Assembly: GCA_030015575.1 (NCBI GenBank)
Contig: JASDDO010000001.1
Span: 323,611,595-323,675,594, forward strand
Direction: 5' to 3'
Length of the DNA: 64,000 bases
From: Agapanthus africanus
Lineage: Eukaryota > Streptophyta > Magnoliopsida > Asparagales > Amaryllidaceae
The translations under genes and the position numbers were made by a program. This document shows positions 23,510 through 35,860 of this stretch, one piece after another. Every line of letters starts with the position of its first letter. The first letter of the stretch is position 1. The notes under the pieces are model-generated. The model did not search any database. It had not been told where the DNA came from and worked only from the letters and a program-made list of their open reading frames with translations.

Positions 23510-23705
23510 GATATGGTGATTTCACGCGACCAATTTTTCTCAGACTGCTTAGAATTCCCTGCACATGTTTCTGCAACGTACTGAAAAAATTTTGGAGCCA
23601 GAAAAAATTCGACAGAAACTGATGCACATGAAAACGCGGTTTTTGGAATTTTGTTCGATCGGAAATGTAAACACATTAGATAAAGCTAGACTAGGTTAAT
23701 GGCGA

Positions 23706-23718
23706 GGCTCTGATACCA
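23706..23718 (-). promoter_or_regulatory. E3 primer binding site (tRNA-iMet)
   Basis: Minus strand TGGTATCAGAGCC, one base from the LTR end. Confidence 0.9.
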
Positions 23719-23719
23719 C

Positions 23720-25897
23720 TGTAAGTGCACGGCGGCGCCTCGGCCGTCAATCCGATGCCGGAATGCGGAAGCGATGATTTACTTTAACTTTTGAACCGGC
23801 ACCACCGCGTACTATAAACCCGGATCGGGCCATTAATCTAGTCCTAGCTAACAAGAGAGGGGGTAGAGAGATATACCGAGCGATCCGTATCCTCCGGTCT
23901 TCTCGTCGTCGTCCCGATCTCCCGCGGAATGTCCGGTCTCCACCTCCTCGCCGGAAGGGCACCACGTCGCCGGCTTCTTTTACGGGCTCCCACATCTGGA
24001 CCGAGGCAACTCGGGCACGAAGTTGGCGAGCCGACGTGCCCAAGATTTGCTGTAGAAAACGTGTAGTGCTCTATGTCTCATTTGGGGTTTGAGGAAGTTG
24101 CCTTTGATGGAGGAAATGAACTTAGCTTATGGAGATGGAACTTGTGGGATTTTACAAAGCCAAAGAGATCAAGAAAACACCACAACAATTTTTGGACAGC
24201 CCCTTCATTGGCTTGGCCGGCCATGGCATGGTGAAGGGAGTGAGAGAGTGAGTGAGAGTGTGGAGTGTGAATGAGATAGTCACCAACATAATCCAAGAGA
24301 GAGAAAAGGGTCATGATAAAAGGCAATGATCACAATCAAAGAACCGCACTCCAAAACCCAATCATCAAAAACCATGATTGCTCCAAAACCAACACTCCAA
24401 CAACCTTATCATCAACAACCATGATGGCTCCAAAAGAAAGTCAAGGGATGGTGCAACCATCATGATACAACAATATGCAAAGACAACCCTCCAAAATGCT
24501 TATTTGCACAAATGCAAATAAACCCTCCTCCACCAATCTTCAGCCAAGAAAAGATACAAAGGAAAATGGCCGAAACGGAAAACAAACTGGCAACTCCAAA
24601 AAACTGATCCCGTAATAAATTACAGGAAAACCCCGCTATTGTATATACATACCCGCATTTGTATTCCGACCGAAATACAAATGCAATGAGACAAAATCTA
24701 CACTGTCCAATACTAGGATCCGGCCTAAACCAAAGCCCGCTTGTATTATCCGTCCGATCATGATCCGTGCAATACAGCAAGTATCTGATCGAACCCTGCC
24801 ATATCTCCATACGGCCTCTACAGCGTTTCGCCTGAAACTTGAGCAACTGGTCTGTGGGGGACTCTAAAGACTCGTCAATACTATAGCTGTGGATTTAACC
24901 ACTAGCACGTCAGAGGTATTAGCCATACGTGACGGGCCACCAGCTATTGACCAAAAGGGACATCTGTGAGTGAACTCATCCTGACACCCTACTGAGCCTG
25001 TCGGTGACAATATCCGTACAGTCCGGTCCGTTCGTCTATGAGCATCGCATGGCGGGCCTAGGGGGTTGGTAAAAGTCAGACCCCCAAAAGCAGTACAAGT
25101 CGTGTCGGAGTGTAGCCCAGAACACCCTGAGATACTACTGGAATACCTACCAGTAAATCTCCTGCCTCGGCCGAGGGCTTTGTGTAATGGCTCTCCTAGA
25201 CACAGCGTGACCTCACCCCCAATACCGGGAGAGACGAACCCCTGAAGATCCGCTCAATGCCTCCATGTGGCTCGAGACTGTACCCAACTAAAACCTGTTT
25301 GCACATCTCGTTTGAGCGGGGTAGGATAGTAATCAAAGTACAGTGGGAACTCACACGAGATAAATGACGACCTCAGGTCATTGAACTAACCTGTACACAT
25401 GTCACCAGGGAACTGCTATCTGACATCAGGTATAAGACCAACTAGCATGTTCCCGGCGAGTCCTATCCGGTGTACTCATAACCCAATGAGCACCTGTATA
25501 CATCTTAGGTGAACCAACTGACACCAGTGGCTTGTGAGACTGGCCATCGCCCCTCGTCGGGGTCTCGACTGTATACACTAGTCTACTCTGGAGTATCGAT
25601 GCCCTGTCTCGAAACTCTCACGACTAGGGACCTTTTAAGGATGTGCTTATAGACTACCAGCTCCCACGTATATGATCGCCCTCATACTGCTGGCAGTCTA
25701 GCAAGAATCCTAAGTTCTCTGTCAACGTGTAATAGCGACCTGTCAGGTCACCTAAAGCAGTACACGATGATAAAGATAAACCAGATAGCATACTATCATC
25801 TTGAGTAAGACTGTCCTACCGGGATAGGTCCTCCCTCAATCATTGCAATCACGTGCCTGTGATCCAATAATTGACTCTGAGGGCACTATCTCCAACA
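23720..25897 (-). repeat. E3 5' LTR (distinct subfamily)
   Basis: 2178 bp, TGTAAGTGCACGG to CTCCAACA on the plus strand. The U3 side (minus strand start TGTTGGAGATAGTGCCCTCA) differs from the TGTTAGTTATATG start of E1, E2, E4 and E5. The middle (ACCGGGAGAGACGAA and CTAGGGACC blocks) is clearly shared. It defines a separate subfamily. Confidence 0.88.
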
Positions 25898-25942
25898 CTC
25901 TTGATATAGGAAATGTTCAAAACATTATACAACAATACAAAA

Positions 25943-26449
25943 TTATATCCTTTCTTTACTAATAAAGAGACTGATATGATGTTGTATATCAGGTTCAGTA
26001 TCTAATAACATTCGTTCAGAATCAATGTATTCTGGTAATACAAGGTGATAGTGACCAACAGACCTGGCTGCAATACTTGCACCGTTTTCTGTCTCATGAA
26101 ACTTATCACCCGTTCTCAGTTCTCTACCTTTCAGTAGCCCATGTAACAGATTACATATGCGAGATCCTGATCCGGTATCTAATACCCAGGACGTAGAGGA
26201 TACAGAGAAACAATTCTTTGTAATGAACACACCCGAAGAAGATGCATCATCATGCACTTTCTTCATTTGGGTGGCACGGGAATCCTGGTATTCCCCTAAT
26301 TCCTGCTCTGTCTTATAACAATTATAAGTTGGAGCGGGACCAACGTTTCCAAGCTCAGTATAACAAGTGGCTTCGGCTAATACATCCATATTATTATCTT
26401 GATTAAGTCGTGACATGGTCGCTACCTGGAGAGAGAGAGAAGAAAACAC
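25943..26449 (-). pseudogene. E4 gag remnant plus protease fragment
   Basis: Open minus-strand frame of 168 codons, cut off by the E3 insertion. From residue 12 it reads MSRLNQDNNMDV. The ATG of that methionine follows CTCTCCAG-GTAGCGACC and is the best candidate for the original start of the family. The protein then jumps straight to the linker before protease, without the capsid domain and zinc knuckle. Protease motif DTGSGSRIC follows near residue 90. This is the best-preserved N-terminus of the gag-less group. Confidence 0.82.
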
Positions 26450-26861
26450 TCTGTGTGCGCTCTTGCAAGATTAGATTGGTTATATATTTTATCTAATCAG
26501 GACGGCTCCCACTGTTTTTATCAAATCTTCCTTCAAACCCTAAAAGGAAAGACTAGCCGGGATTAATTACACTCTACAAGTTCGCCAATCTTTCAGCCAG
26601 GCCAGTGTCGGTACTTTGAGGGAGGTTCCCCGTGTCTTCGCACGTACCTAATTAAAATAAACCTCGTTTTCCCAGGGGCGTAACCCCATTGACACCTTTC
26701 TAGACACCTACTTGATCAGCTAATTGTAAAGTGCAAAACATTCCCAGGAGTAACAATTACTCGCAGTGGGTATCAGGATCCAACTATCATATAGAAGGTA
26801 TGCAATCTCGTTGCAAATTTCAACACTTGAAACTCCCGATAATGGTTTTTACCCCTAGCAC

Positions 26862-27064
26862 CTATGACCTTGGCTATGGTCAACAAATCATAGTACTAGT
26901 CAAGATCTACCCGTCATTTCGTTATTAATTAGACTCACCCACATGACCCTTGGCTAAGGTCAACAAAGTCACGCGACTGTCCTAACTAATCGCATCATAT
27001 GCGGTGTAGGAAGACATCACTTAGCTACCGTACACTGTGCCTTGACTATGGTCAACAAACACAG
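26862..27064 (-). other. E4 triple stem-loop array
   Basis: Hairpins at 26862-26893 (CTATGA/TCATAG), 26944-26971 (TGAC/GTCA) and 27035-27064 (CTGTG/CACAG). The boxes are TTGGCTATGGTCAACAA, TTGGCTAAGGTCAACAA and TTGACTATGGTCAACAA. The third is an exact GTTGAC/GTCAAC inverted repeat. Confidence 0.74.
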
Positions 27065-27205
27065 CACGAATACTAAGTACTCTACTTCCTAAAATGACAG
27101 AGGGTTGCGGATGGTTTTTAAGAAAACCTTTAACGCTTTGAACTTGATCTCGTTGCGGAATCAAATGGTTTTTAAATGGAGTGTTTTTTAGGCTTTTGCT
27201 AGTTT

Positions 27206-27446
27206 CGCTAAAAAGGTCACTCCAGGTGAAGGGATCTCGGATCTTTCCTCGTCGAATGAGGTGTAGGATATTCACAATACCACTATGCAAAGCAAGAACT
27301 AGAAAAGCAGTCAAAAGACAAACCGAAGGTTGTAGCATCTGCTAGTCATTGCTAAAGAGGTCACTCTCGGTGAAGGGATCTCGGCTCTTTCCTCGTCGAA
27401 TGAGGTGCTGGATATTCTACAAGGAATACCGCTATGCAAAGCAATA
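27206..27446 (-). repeat. E4 duplicated leader box (two copies)
   Basis: Copies at about 27206-27296 and 27351-27446, with the AGGTCACT..GGTGAAGGGATCTCGG core and GCAAAGCAA end on the plus strand. Slightly diverged from the E1/E2 version. Confidence 0.75.
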
Positions 27447-27699
27447 ACTAGAGCTACCTAATTTTTGAAATTCGATTCCACAACATCTTTTAGGTTTATT
27501 TTCTTTCATTAATCTCATTAATGAATGTCCCATCATTTAAGTCCACCTAAAAATCACAGATAAATATAACGTACGCTTATGCCATCCGCATTCGCCTCGA
27601 TGTCCCGTCTGCACCGTTAGGTTAGGTAACTAACGGCAGAGCAGGGCAGGGATAGCGCGGGTGTAAAACATAAGCAACGTATATATAATATATCATATA

Positions 27700-29894
27700 T
27701 GTAGGGTTCCTAGGCACTCTCATGAGGTCTCACAAGGTATCAACCATGCCAATTTGAAATTTTACGGTGCCGAGAAACCCTAGACTAGATCGTTAACTAG
27801 AATTTTAGGCTATGCGATGCAACTAGTTAACAACTTAACTAAAAGAACGGAAATACAACCTTTGTAGATCCGGTTCTCCACCTCCATAGCTCCATGATGA
27901 AGTCCCCTCGCTGCACAAAATGAATCCCGGGCTCTAGCGTCGGCTTCATCGGAGAAATGGGCGGGCTTGGCCGTCGGCTTCGATGCCGAAGATGATCTAC
28001 GTCGAGGCATCACAAGATCAAGCTCCCACTTCACCAAGTCTTGAAACTTGTGAAGAAAACACCCTATACTACTTGGCAAGAGGTAGAGGATGAAGAAATA
28101 GGAAGTGGGTTCACTTTAGAATTTGATTTCTCACACTTTTGCTCAAATCACCATTGATGAAGCAAGCTTTTCTTCTTGTGAAGAAGAAGAAGAAGAAGAT
28201 GATAATAAATATGATAAGTATTAAAAATAAAAAGGAAAATGAATACTTATCATCTTCAAACCATGGTCAAGTGTAAAGACTAAACTAAGGTTAGGTGAAT
28301 GGTTAGGTTAGGCATGAAAACAAAAATGGAAGACTTTTTCAAAGCTTCATGAAGCTTCAAAAATCAACCATTTCTTTAGTTGCCTAAAAAGGAAATAAAC
28401 TAAATAAATGGTTAAGAAAAGATAACAAAACCCTAACCATTCACTTAAACATGGTTTAAAGTCTTACACAAACCCAAGTTGCATGTATCATCAAACATGA
28501 TACAAACTAGTGCACTAAAGTATATCATATATACAATATGCACATCAAGTGAGAAAATCCATTTAAAGTGAATCAATACTAGTTAATGCAAAGTAATATA
28601 TCAAATATATAATTATACATTAAATCATTAAATCAACACTTGATTTAACGATCCGGTCATATCACATATAACCGACTAGTATTCTATGTATCGGCTTATC
28701 GAATCAATCCTTGATTCGATAACTAGGTTATATCGCATACAACCAATCGATACATTCATCGTGAGAATAGAATACGGTATCACATACATGCATTATTCTC
28801 GGTCCCGCACATATCTCATATGCGCTCCTATTTCGTTTCGCTTGATCCAGGAAACCTCTGTGTAGGACTCTAAAGACTCATCAATACGCCGGCAGCAGGT
28901 GATGATCATATCAAACACCCACAAGCCGCAAGCGGTCTGCTAAACGTAACGGCCACCCGGGTATTGAGCAATCAGAAGATCAACGAGCAAGCCCGCTCAC
29001 TCTCCTATGAATCCAACCAGTAACACTTACCGTACAGTCCGGTCTCGTCGTCTGATATGTCGCATATCTCGCCTAGGGGTGGTAAACGTCAGACCCCAAT
29101 AGATCGATAAGTCGTGTCGATATGAGGTCTATAACAGTTCGAGAAACTACAGGTAACACTTACCAGTATATCTCAGCAACCCTGGCCAGGGATTTCCGGT
29201 TATAGCCAATCGAACACAGCGCAACATCAACTCCCTATACCGGGAGAGACGAATCCCCTCCTATCGCTCATTGCCTCCATGTGATTCGGGACTGTACCCA
29301 AAAGCCACCGTTTTGCACGCCCTCTTGGACGTGGTAAGGTAGAAATCAAAGCACAGTGGGAACCACACAAGACTCTATGACGATCTCGGGTCAACAGATA
29401 ACTCTGTACCAGTGTCACCAGAGAACTGCCATCTGACGTAAGGTATAATACCATCTGGGAGTTCTCGGCGAGTCCGTCCAGTGTACCCAGTCTCCACTGA
29501 GCACCCGTTTATCAACTCTAATGTCAAACACCAATGGATATGGGATCATCCATCGCCCATCTGTATGGGTCGAGAAGGTATACGCTAGTCTATACTGGTA
29601 TATCGATGCCCCGTCTCGATACACCCACGACTAGGGACCTTGAAGGATGTACTTATAGACTACCATGTCCCCACTAGTATGATCTGCATCATAGTCCAGG
29701 TAGTCAAGTACACATCCTAAGGGCTTTACCAACATGTAACAGAGAGACAATCAATGTACACGTTAAGGTAAAGAGTAACCAGATAGCATACTATCATGTC
29801 GAGCAAGAAAGTCCTCCCTATATATGTCCCAGAATCCACTACAATATACATCCAATGTACAGTAATGGCCTCTAGGGCATACATATAACTAACA
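27700..29894 (-). repeat. E5 3' LTR
   Basis: 2195 bp, TGTAGGGTTCC to TAACTAACA on the plus strand. Full-length version of the LTR that is shortened in E1. Confidence 0.94.
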
Positions 29895-29907
29895 ATCTCC
29901 CACTTGC
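29895..29907 (-). promoter_or_regulatory. E5 polypurine tract
   Basis: Minus strand GCAAGTGGGAGAT before the LTR start. Confidence 0.85.
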
Positions 29908-32705
29908 ACTAAGGCCATCTGATAGCAGTGGTTGTAGTATCTCATACTCAACCATCCCATAAAAGTCTCTCTCTGGGAAAAGGCCTTTGTGAGTGGATCC
30001 GCCGTGTTGTCCTCTGAGTCTACTCTCCTAACCTCGATCCCCTGGAGATCAACCATCTCCACGATCAGGTGACACTGCCTTAGAATATGTCTGGATCACT
30101 GATGGGACCGGCGTTCCTTGGCATAAGCCACAACTCCATTGTCACACAATGGGAGGAACAAAGTTCATCTCATGAACTAATATACATCCAGACTGCCTCT
30201 TTGGTAGCATCTTAAGTAGCGATGTATCCAGCCTTAATCGTCTAGTATGCCACGGTATCTAGCTTGGAACTCTTCCAACATACCGTCCCTGTACTGAGGG
30301 TAAAGACAATGCATGCGACTGACATTCAGTCGTCATTATCACCCTGGAACCCTTCCAGTGATTCTCCCCAGGATCGGTTGATACCATCTCACTTCAACTA
30401 GGGAGAATCCTAACATCCAATTAGATCTATCTTATAGATCCAAAACCCAGGATTTAGGAGGTATCATTATGATCCTATATGGAGAATCATTGTGATAAGC
30501 GGAGATTGATCGAGCGTAGCATAGGAAACTCCTTCCCTATCAAGAGTATGTCATCCACGTACTCTACGAGGATCATCACCATACTCCCTACTACCCTTTT
30601 GTGTATACAAGGTTCATCTACCATTTTGATGATGTCAAACTGTTTGACCACTACATCAAAACAGATGTTCCAACTCCGCGATGCCTGCTTTATCCTATAA
30701 AGCATCTTGTACACGTTTCCGCTGCTCCCACTGTTTACGAAGCCCTCTGGCTGTGTACTTATAGACGTCCTCTTCTAAAACATCATTTAGAAAAGCAGTC
30801 ATGGCACCCAACCGCCAGATATCGTAGTCATGGTATGTAGCCGTGGCAATTAGGATCTGGATGGACTTAAGCATAGCCACTTGAAAAGGTTTCATCATTA
30901 TCCACGCCTGGTCGATGAAGAAAAGCTTTAACAAGTCTAGCTTTGAAAGTCTCAACTTTTCCATCTACACCAAGTAATCTTCTCAAGATATACTTGCTCC
31001 TGATGGGGATTTAACCCTTCAGATATAGCAACCAAAGTCCATACTTTGTTGGTGTATAAGGATTCCATCTCAGATTGCTAAGCATCCAGCCATTCTTACA
31101 GAGTCCCTACTCTCGATGGCCTGCTCGAAACTAGTTGGGTCATCATCTCATGATGCAATCCTCGCTCCCACTGTCATAGAGAAACCGAAGTATCTCTCAG
31201 GCGGGTGAGGAACCTTACTAGATCGGCGGAGAGGCTGAGGTTCGTTGGTAACTATTGAATCCTTTGGTTCTGTCAAATCATCAGCTGCAGTTTTGTATAG
31301 CTGGAACCTTTCCAGTTCTACATTACAGACCTTGCCTCGAGCTTGTCCGGATTTTGCTTTTACACATAGGCTGGACAACCCCAAATCTTAACCATCTTAA
31401 GATATGGGCTCTTCCCTTTCCATATCACATATGAAGTGGTAGGCAACTGATTTGATTTGAACCCTATTCAAGAGGTATGCAGCTTCTTAAGTGCATAACT
31501 CCCAAAAAGGAAACAGGTAACTCAGTAGTACTCATCATAGAGCACACCATATCATATAGGGTGTGATTGCTCCGCCCCGATTTACCATCGTACTAAGGTG
31601 TATACGGAGGAGTAATGCTGAGAGAGAATCTCATTCTCCTTTAGAATAATCCAGGATTTCCGTGCTCAAGTATTCCCCTCCTTGATCTCATCAAAGGACA
31701 TAATACCTATACCCTTGATTTGGTTCTCTACTTCTAAATCATATTCTGTGAATATCTCAAAAGGTTCGGACTTGTGTTTCAACAGGAACATATGTCTGAA
31801 TCTTGAGAGATTATCAGAGAATGTAACGAAGTACAAAGAACCATTCCTGGCATGTGTAGACAGGGGACCTTACATACATCATCATGTATCATCCCAAGAG
31901 TTCACTAACTTTTTCTCTGTTTCCAATAAACAGAGCTGGTGTCATTATATCTTTGTGACATGACTGGCAAGTTTCACAAGATGTAGATTCAAACTGATTT
32001 AAATATGCATCTTCATGTAACTTCAGCTAGTCGGGTCGCATTGATATGACCTTGTCTACAATGCCTCAAGAAGGATTCGTTCAGTTCTGAACTCTTCCAC
32101 TTGTGTGTGTTCCGTATACTAAGAACTGTAGTTTGATTTAGAACGTCAATGATTTTAGATAACGTGCCTGAACCGATCAACTTTTGATATAGGAAATGTT
32201 CAAAACATTATCCATCAATACAGAATTTTATCATTTCTTTACTAATAAAGAGACTGATATGATTTTGTATATCAGGTTCGGTATCTAATAGCATTTGTTC
32301 AAAATCAATGTATTGGTAATACAGGGTGACAGTGACCAACAGACTTGGCTGCAACACTTGCCCCGTTTTCTGTCTCATGAAACTTATCACCCGTTCTCAG
32401 TTTTTCTACCTTTTTGTAGCCCTATGTAACAGATTACATATCTGGGATCCTGATCCGGTATCATATACCAAGGATGCGGAGGATACTGAGAAACAGTTCT
32501 GTATAATGAACACACCCGAAGATGATGCATCAGCTTGCACTCTCTTCGTTTGGGCGGCACGGGAATTCTGGTATTCCCCAATTTCTTGCTCTGTCTTATA
32601 ACAATTATAAGTTGGAGCAGGATCAACGTTCCCCAGCTCATATAACAAGCGGGTTTGGTCAAATATCCGTATTATTATCTTGATTAAGGCGTGATATGGT
32701 CGCTA
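29895..32705 (-). pseudogene. E5 degenerate copia gag-pol
   Basis: Minus-strand pol remains in several frames. The RT palm piece at 30487-30714 has the YVDD box (EYVDDILL). The RT finger piece at 30695-30964 leaves the frame after LNDVLEE. A linker with LRRSSKVPHPPERYFGF is at 31148-31384, and protease remains DTGSGSQIC are near 32430. It shares with E1 a gap of about 213 bp (junction near 30415), a gap of about 140 bp (near 31320) and the RT frameshift, so the damage is older than both insertions. The capsid region of gag is absent. Confidence 0.9.
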
Positions 32706-33141
32706 CCTGGAGAGAGAGAAAAGAAAACACTCAGCGTGCGCTCTTGCAAGAATAGATTGGTTATTCTTTTATCTAATCAGGATGGCTCCCACTGCTTTTT
32801 ATCAAATCTTCCTTCAAACCCTAAAAGGAAAGACTAGCCGGGATTAATTACACACTACAAGTTCGCCAATCTTTCAGCCAGGCCAGTGTCGGTACTTTGA
32901 GGGAGGTCCCCCGTGCTTTCGCACGAACCTAATTAATGTAAACCTCGTTTTCCCAGAGGCGTAACCCCGTTGACACCTTTCTAGACACCTACTTGATCGG
33001 CTAATTGTAATGTATAAAACTCTCCCAGGAGTAACAATTACTCGCAGCGGGTATCGGGATCCAACTATCTCATAGAAGGTATGCAATCTCATTGCAAATT
33101 TCAACACTTGAAATTCCCGATAATATTTTGCCCCTAGTGTT

Positions 33142-33354
33142 CTATGACCTTGACGAATGCCAAACAACCCATAGTCCACTAGTCAAGTTCAACCCGTATA
33201 TTTCTTGATCGAATTAAACCCACCCGCACGACCCTTGACGAATGCCAAACAACGCCGTACGAATACCCTAATCCAATCTGCATCATATGCATAAGCAGAT
33301 AAATACTAGTTAGCTACCGTACACTACGCCTTGACGAATGCCAAACTACCGCAG
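33142..33354 (-). other. E5 triple stem-loop array, altered box
   Basis: All three boxes read CTTGACGAATGCCAAAC instead of the CTTGACAAAGGCCAAC found three times in E1. Stems are CTATG/CATAG (33142-33174), a weaker CGCACG/CGTACG pairing for the second (about 33226-33261), and CTACG/CGCAG (33324-33354). Confidence 0.75.
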
Positions 33355-35617
33355 CACGAATACTAACTAGTACTTATCTGAAATGACGGAGGGCTACGAC
33401 AGGTTTTTCTGAAAACCTATTGCGTAATGAACTTGAAATCGTTGTAGAATCAAATGATTTTAAAATGGAGTGTTTCTGAGGCTTTTCTAGTTTTGCTAAA
33501 GGAGTCACTCCTGGTGAAGGGATCGTCGGTCCTTTCCTCGTCGAATGAGGTGCGGGATATATCATATATATCACTGTGCAAAGCAGAAACTATAGAAGCA
33601 ATCAAAAGACAAACCGAGGGTTGTAGCATCTGCCAGTTATTGCTAAAGGAGTCACTCCCGGTGAAGGGATCTCGGTCCTTTCCTCATCGAATAAGGTGCA
33701 GGATATATCACATATACCTCTGTGCAAAGCAAGAACTGTAGCTACCTGTTTTATTTTTGAAATTCGATTCTACAACATCTTTAGGTTTCTTTTTCTTTCA
33801 TTAATCACATTAATGAAGTCCCATCATTTAAATACCTAAACATCACAGATAAATACGACGTACACTTATGCCATCCGCATTCGCCTCGATGTCCCCTCAT
33901 GCACCGTTAGGTTAGGTAACTAACGGCAGAGCGGGGCAGGGCTAGCGCGGGTGTAAAACATAAGTAACGCCTATATAATATATCATATATACTATATAAA
34001 GTATCCATCACAGAACATCACATGATCACATCACAGATATCGCAGCAGAAGAAACATATGAAATATTGGATATACTAGGACGTCCGTGTTTTCAATACGA
34101 GCCAGTATAAAACACGGATTCCACGGTCATGATGAATAGCCAAACCCACACCCCTAGACCCCTACGAGAGCAGCAAGCAACCCTACCAATTCTAGGGTTA
34201 GGAGACCCGGACTCGACTCCTCGAGTTGGTCTCCCACTGGACCCCAGAACCCGGTTACTTGTGCTCCCCTCCTTGGGTCTATCCTAGTGCGGAAAAGTAA
34301 ATAATATACAAAGGGTGACATCTTCCGCAACCTGGAAGTGCCCCAATAAAAGAATATTACATACAAGTTTATACATGAATGAAAATGAAAAACACTCATC
34401 TCACATAAAAAAACCCGGCTATTCAAACACGATAATCCAATATAACATATCCAGCAACACATAACATCACATGTCATCAACGTAAGTAAATATGCGCATC
34501 CCAATTGTCGTTGACATATAGCAACGAAACTGGCGATATCACATATTACACTTACGGTCACAGAAAAGAAAATGTAAAACTACAACAGTTGGAATCCGCA
34601 ATCTGCATAGACATCGCATGCCTAATCAAATGAATACCTTAGACATCACATGCCTAATAATTATAAACCCCGCATTTTAGTCTCATTATCGAAAACTCTT
34701 TTCAATATCAAGTCGGGAAATTCAACAAGATTCCCGACATCCTGATCAAATGCTCGTCGCAAACTTTAGTAGACGGCCGCACCCCCGATACCGTCGACAA
34801 AGTGCACCAAGGCGGAACACCGCTGCCGCGAGCACCCGAACGGACGCTTTCGGCGACGGGGTTCTCCTACAGTCACTTGGTCAGGGCTATGGAGTGAGGC
34901 TGTCTATTAAGTTTACCCGGCGAGTATCCGCGTACGCTACGTGATTGCGACGGACTTTTGATCACATCAAGATTCCGTGGCAACCGATCAAGTGAGACTA
35001 AACTGCTATGTTTATAATATTCATTCAGTTATCTCACAACTACTTGTGAATTCCAATTATTGTATCACATTCCGAATAAGATAGAAAATGTTAAACTTTC
35101 CGATCGAACAATCGAACACCCAAGTTTTCCCGATACAGCTCAACACATGAAATAAGTTCAAAGACATTCACTTCGTGCCTCAGTACCAACGGTCCAGCCG
35201 TAGAAGGGTCAAGCCAACGCCTCACATGTGGCACACCGTACTGCCCCAAACCTGAAGGTTCAAAGGGCAGTTCAAGACGGTCACATAATCGAGTTAAGGT
35301 TTGTTGTCTTCTAGAGGGACCATCGCGTTACTTGCACTACTCAGAGCGTCTTTAAACCCTGGAAAAGTCCAACAATTGGAAATTTCCCAACAGTGGAAAA
35401 CTTGGGTATTTATATCCGGTCGAACTTTTTAACATATTCTAAAATTACCCGGAAAAACACACACTGACAAAATTAGACAACCCGGTCGAAACACCGAGAC
35501 CCCAATACAACCCAGAAAATTCAACTCTTGAAAAAATATTAAAAATTCCCAGGAAAACCAGCACAGCAAACTAAGAATTACTGTGCAAAATTTAACGCAA
35601 GAAGAGACCACATGGCC

Positions 35618-35658
35618 GCGGAACCGCCGCATTAGCCATGCTAATGCCGCGGTTCCGC
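35618..35658 (-). other. E5 PBS-proximal GC-rich hairpin
   Basis: Same as E1: GCGGAACC..GCATTAGC pairs with GCTAATGC..GGTTCCGC around CAT. It ends 203 nt from the LTR boundary. Confidence 0.78.
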
Positions 35659-35846
35659 CGCACTTTGGTGGATTCAGGGGTACGGGCTTCTCAGTAATTC
35701 TTATAATCTCCTGCTGATTTTTCTGCATATTTTTAATATAGAAAAATCCACATTTTACAAAATTGTCCAGAGAGCATGTTTAGGGTTAGGGTTTCGGTCC
35801 GAACGGATTTCTAACTCCGTCTACGCATCGCCTAAGGCTCTAGCTA

Positions 35847-35859
35847 GGCTCTGATACCA
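35847..35859 (-). promoter_or_regulatory. E5 primer binding site (tRNA-iMet)
   Basis: Minus strand TGGTATCAGAGCC, one base from the 5' LTR. Confidence 0.92.
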
Positions 35860-35860
35860 C

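Larger units (their letters stand above)
21277..23705 (-). other. E3 leader with structured elements
   Basis: Holds the triple stem-loops (21717-21925), duplicated box copies (about 22062-22154 and 22200-22290) and the PBS-proximal hairpin (23463-23509). At about 21424-21440 the minus strand has a T/C-rich tract ending GGCAG, followed by CGACCATG, the arrangement expected for a 3' splice site just before a start codon. Downstream of that ATG the frame closes almost at once. Confidence 0.75.
21277..25897 (-). mobile_element. E3: Ty1/copia, right part (leader and 5' LTR)
   Basis: Continuation of E3 after the E2 insertion: rest of the tandem duplication and gag remnant, leader, primer site at 23706-23718 and 5' LTR 23720-25897. 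E3 itself lies in E4, whose sequence resumes at 25898. The bases after the LTR (25898-25902, CTCTT) should be one copy of its target-site duplication; the other is outside the window. Confidence 0.9.
25898..27699 (-). mobile_element. E4: Ty1/copia, left part (gag-protease end and leader)
   Basis: Internal sequence between the E3 insertion at 25897 and the E5 insertion at 27700. It resumes at 38056. Rejoining 27699 to 38061 gives ATATCATATATACTATATCC, the same run found uninterrupted in E1 near 4490-4512. The rest of its pol and its 3' LTR are left of the window or deleted. Confidence 0.9.
32706..35846 (-). other. E5 long untranslated leader
   Basis: About 3.1 kb, collinear with the E1 leader. 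Holds the triple stem-loops (33142-33354), the duplicated box (about 33494-33588 and 33642-33732) and the PBS-proximal hairpin (35618-35658) with a partly preserved AAGAATTACTG outer stem. Confidence 0.8.
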
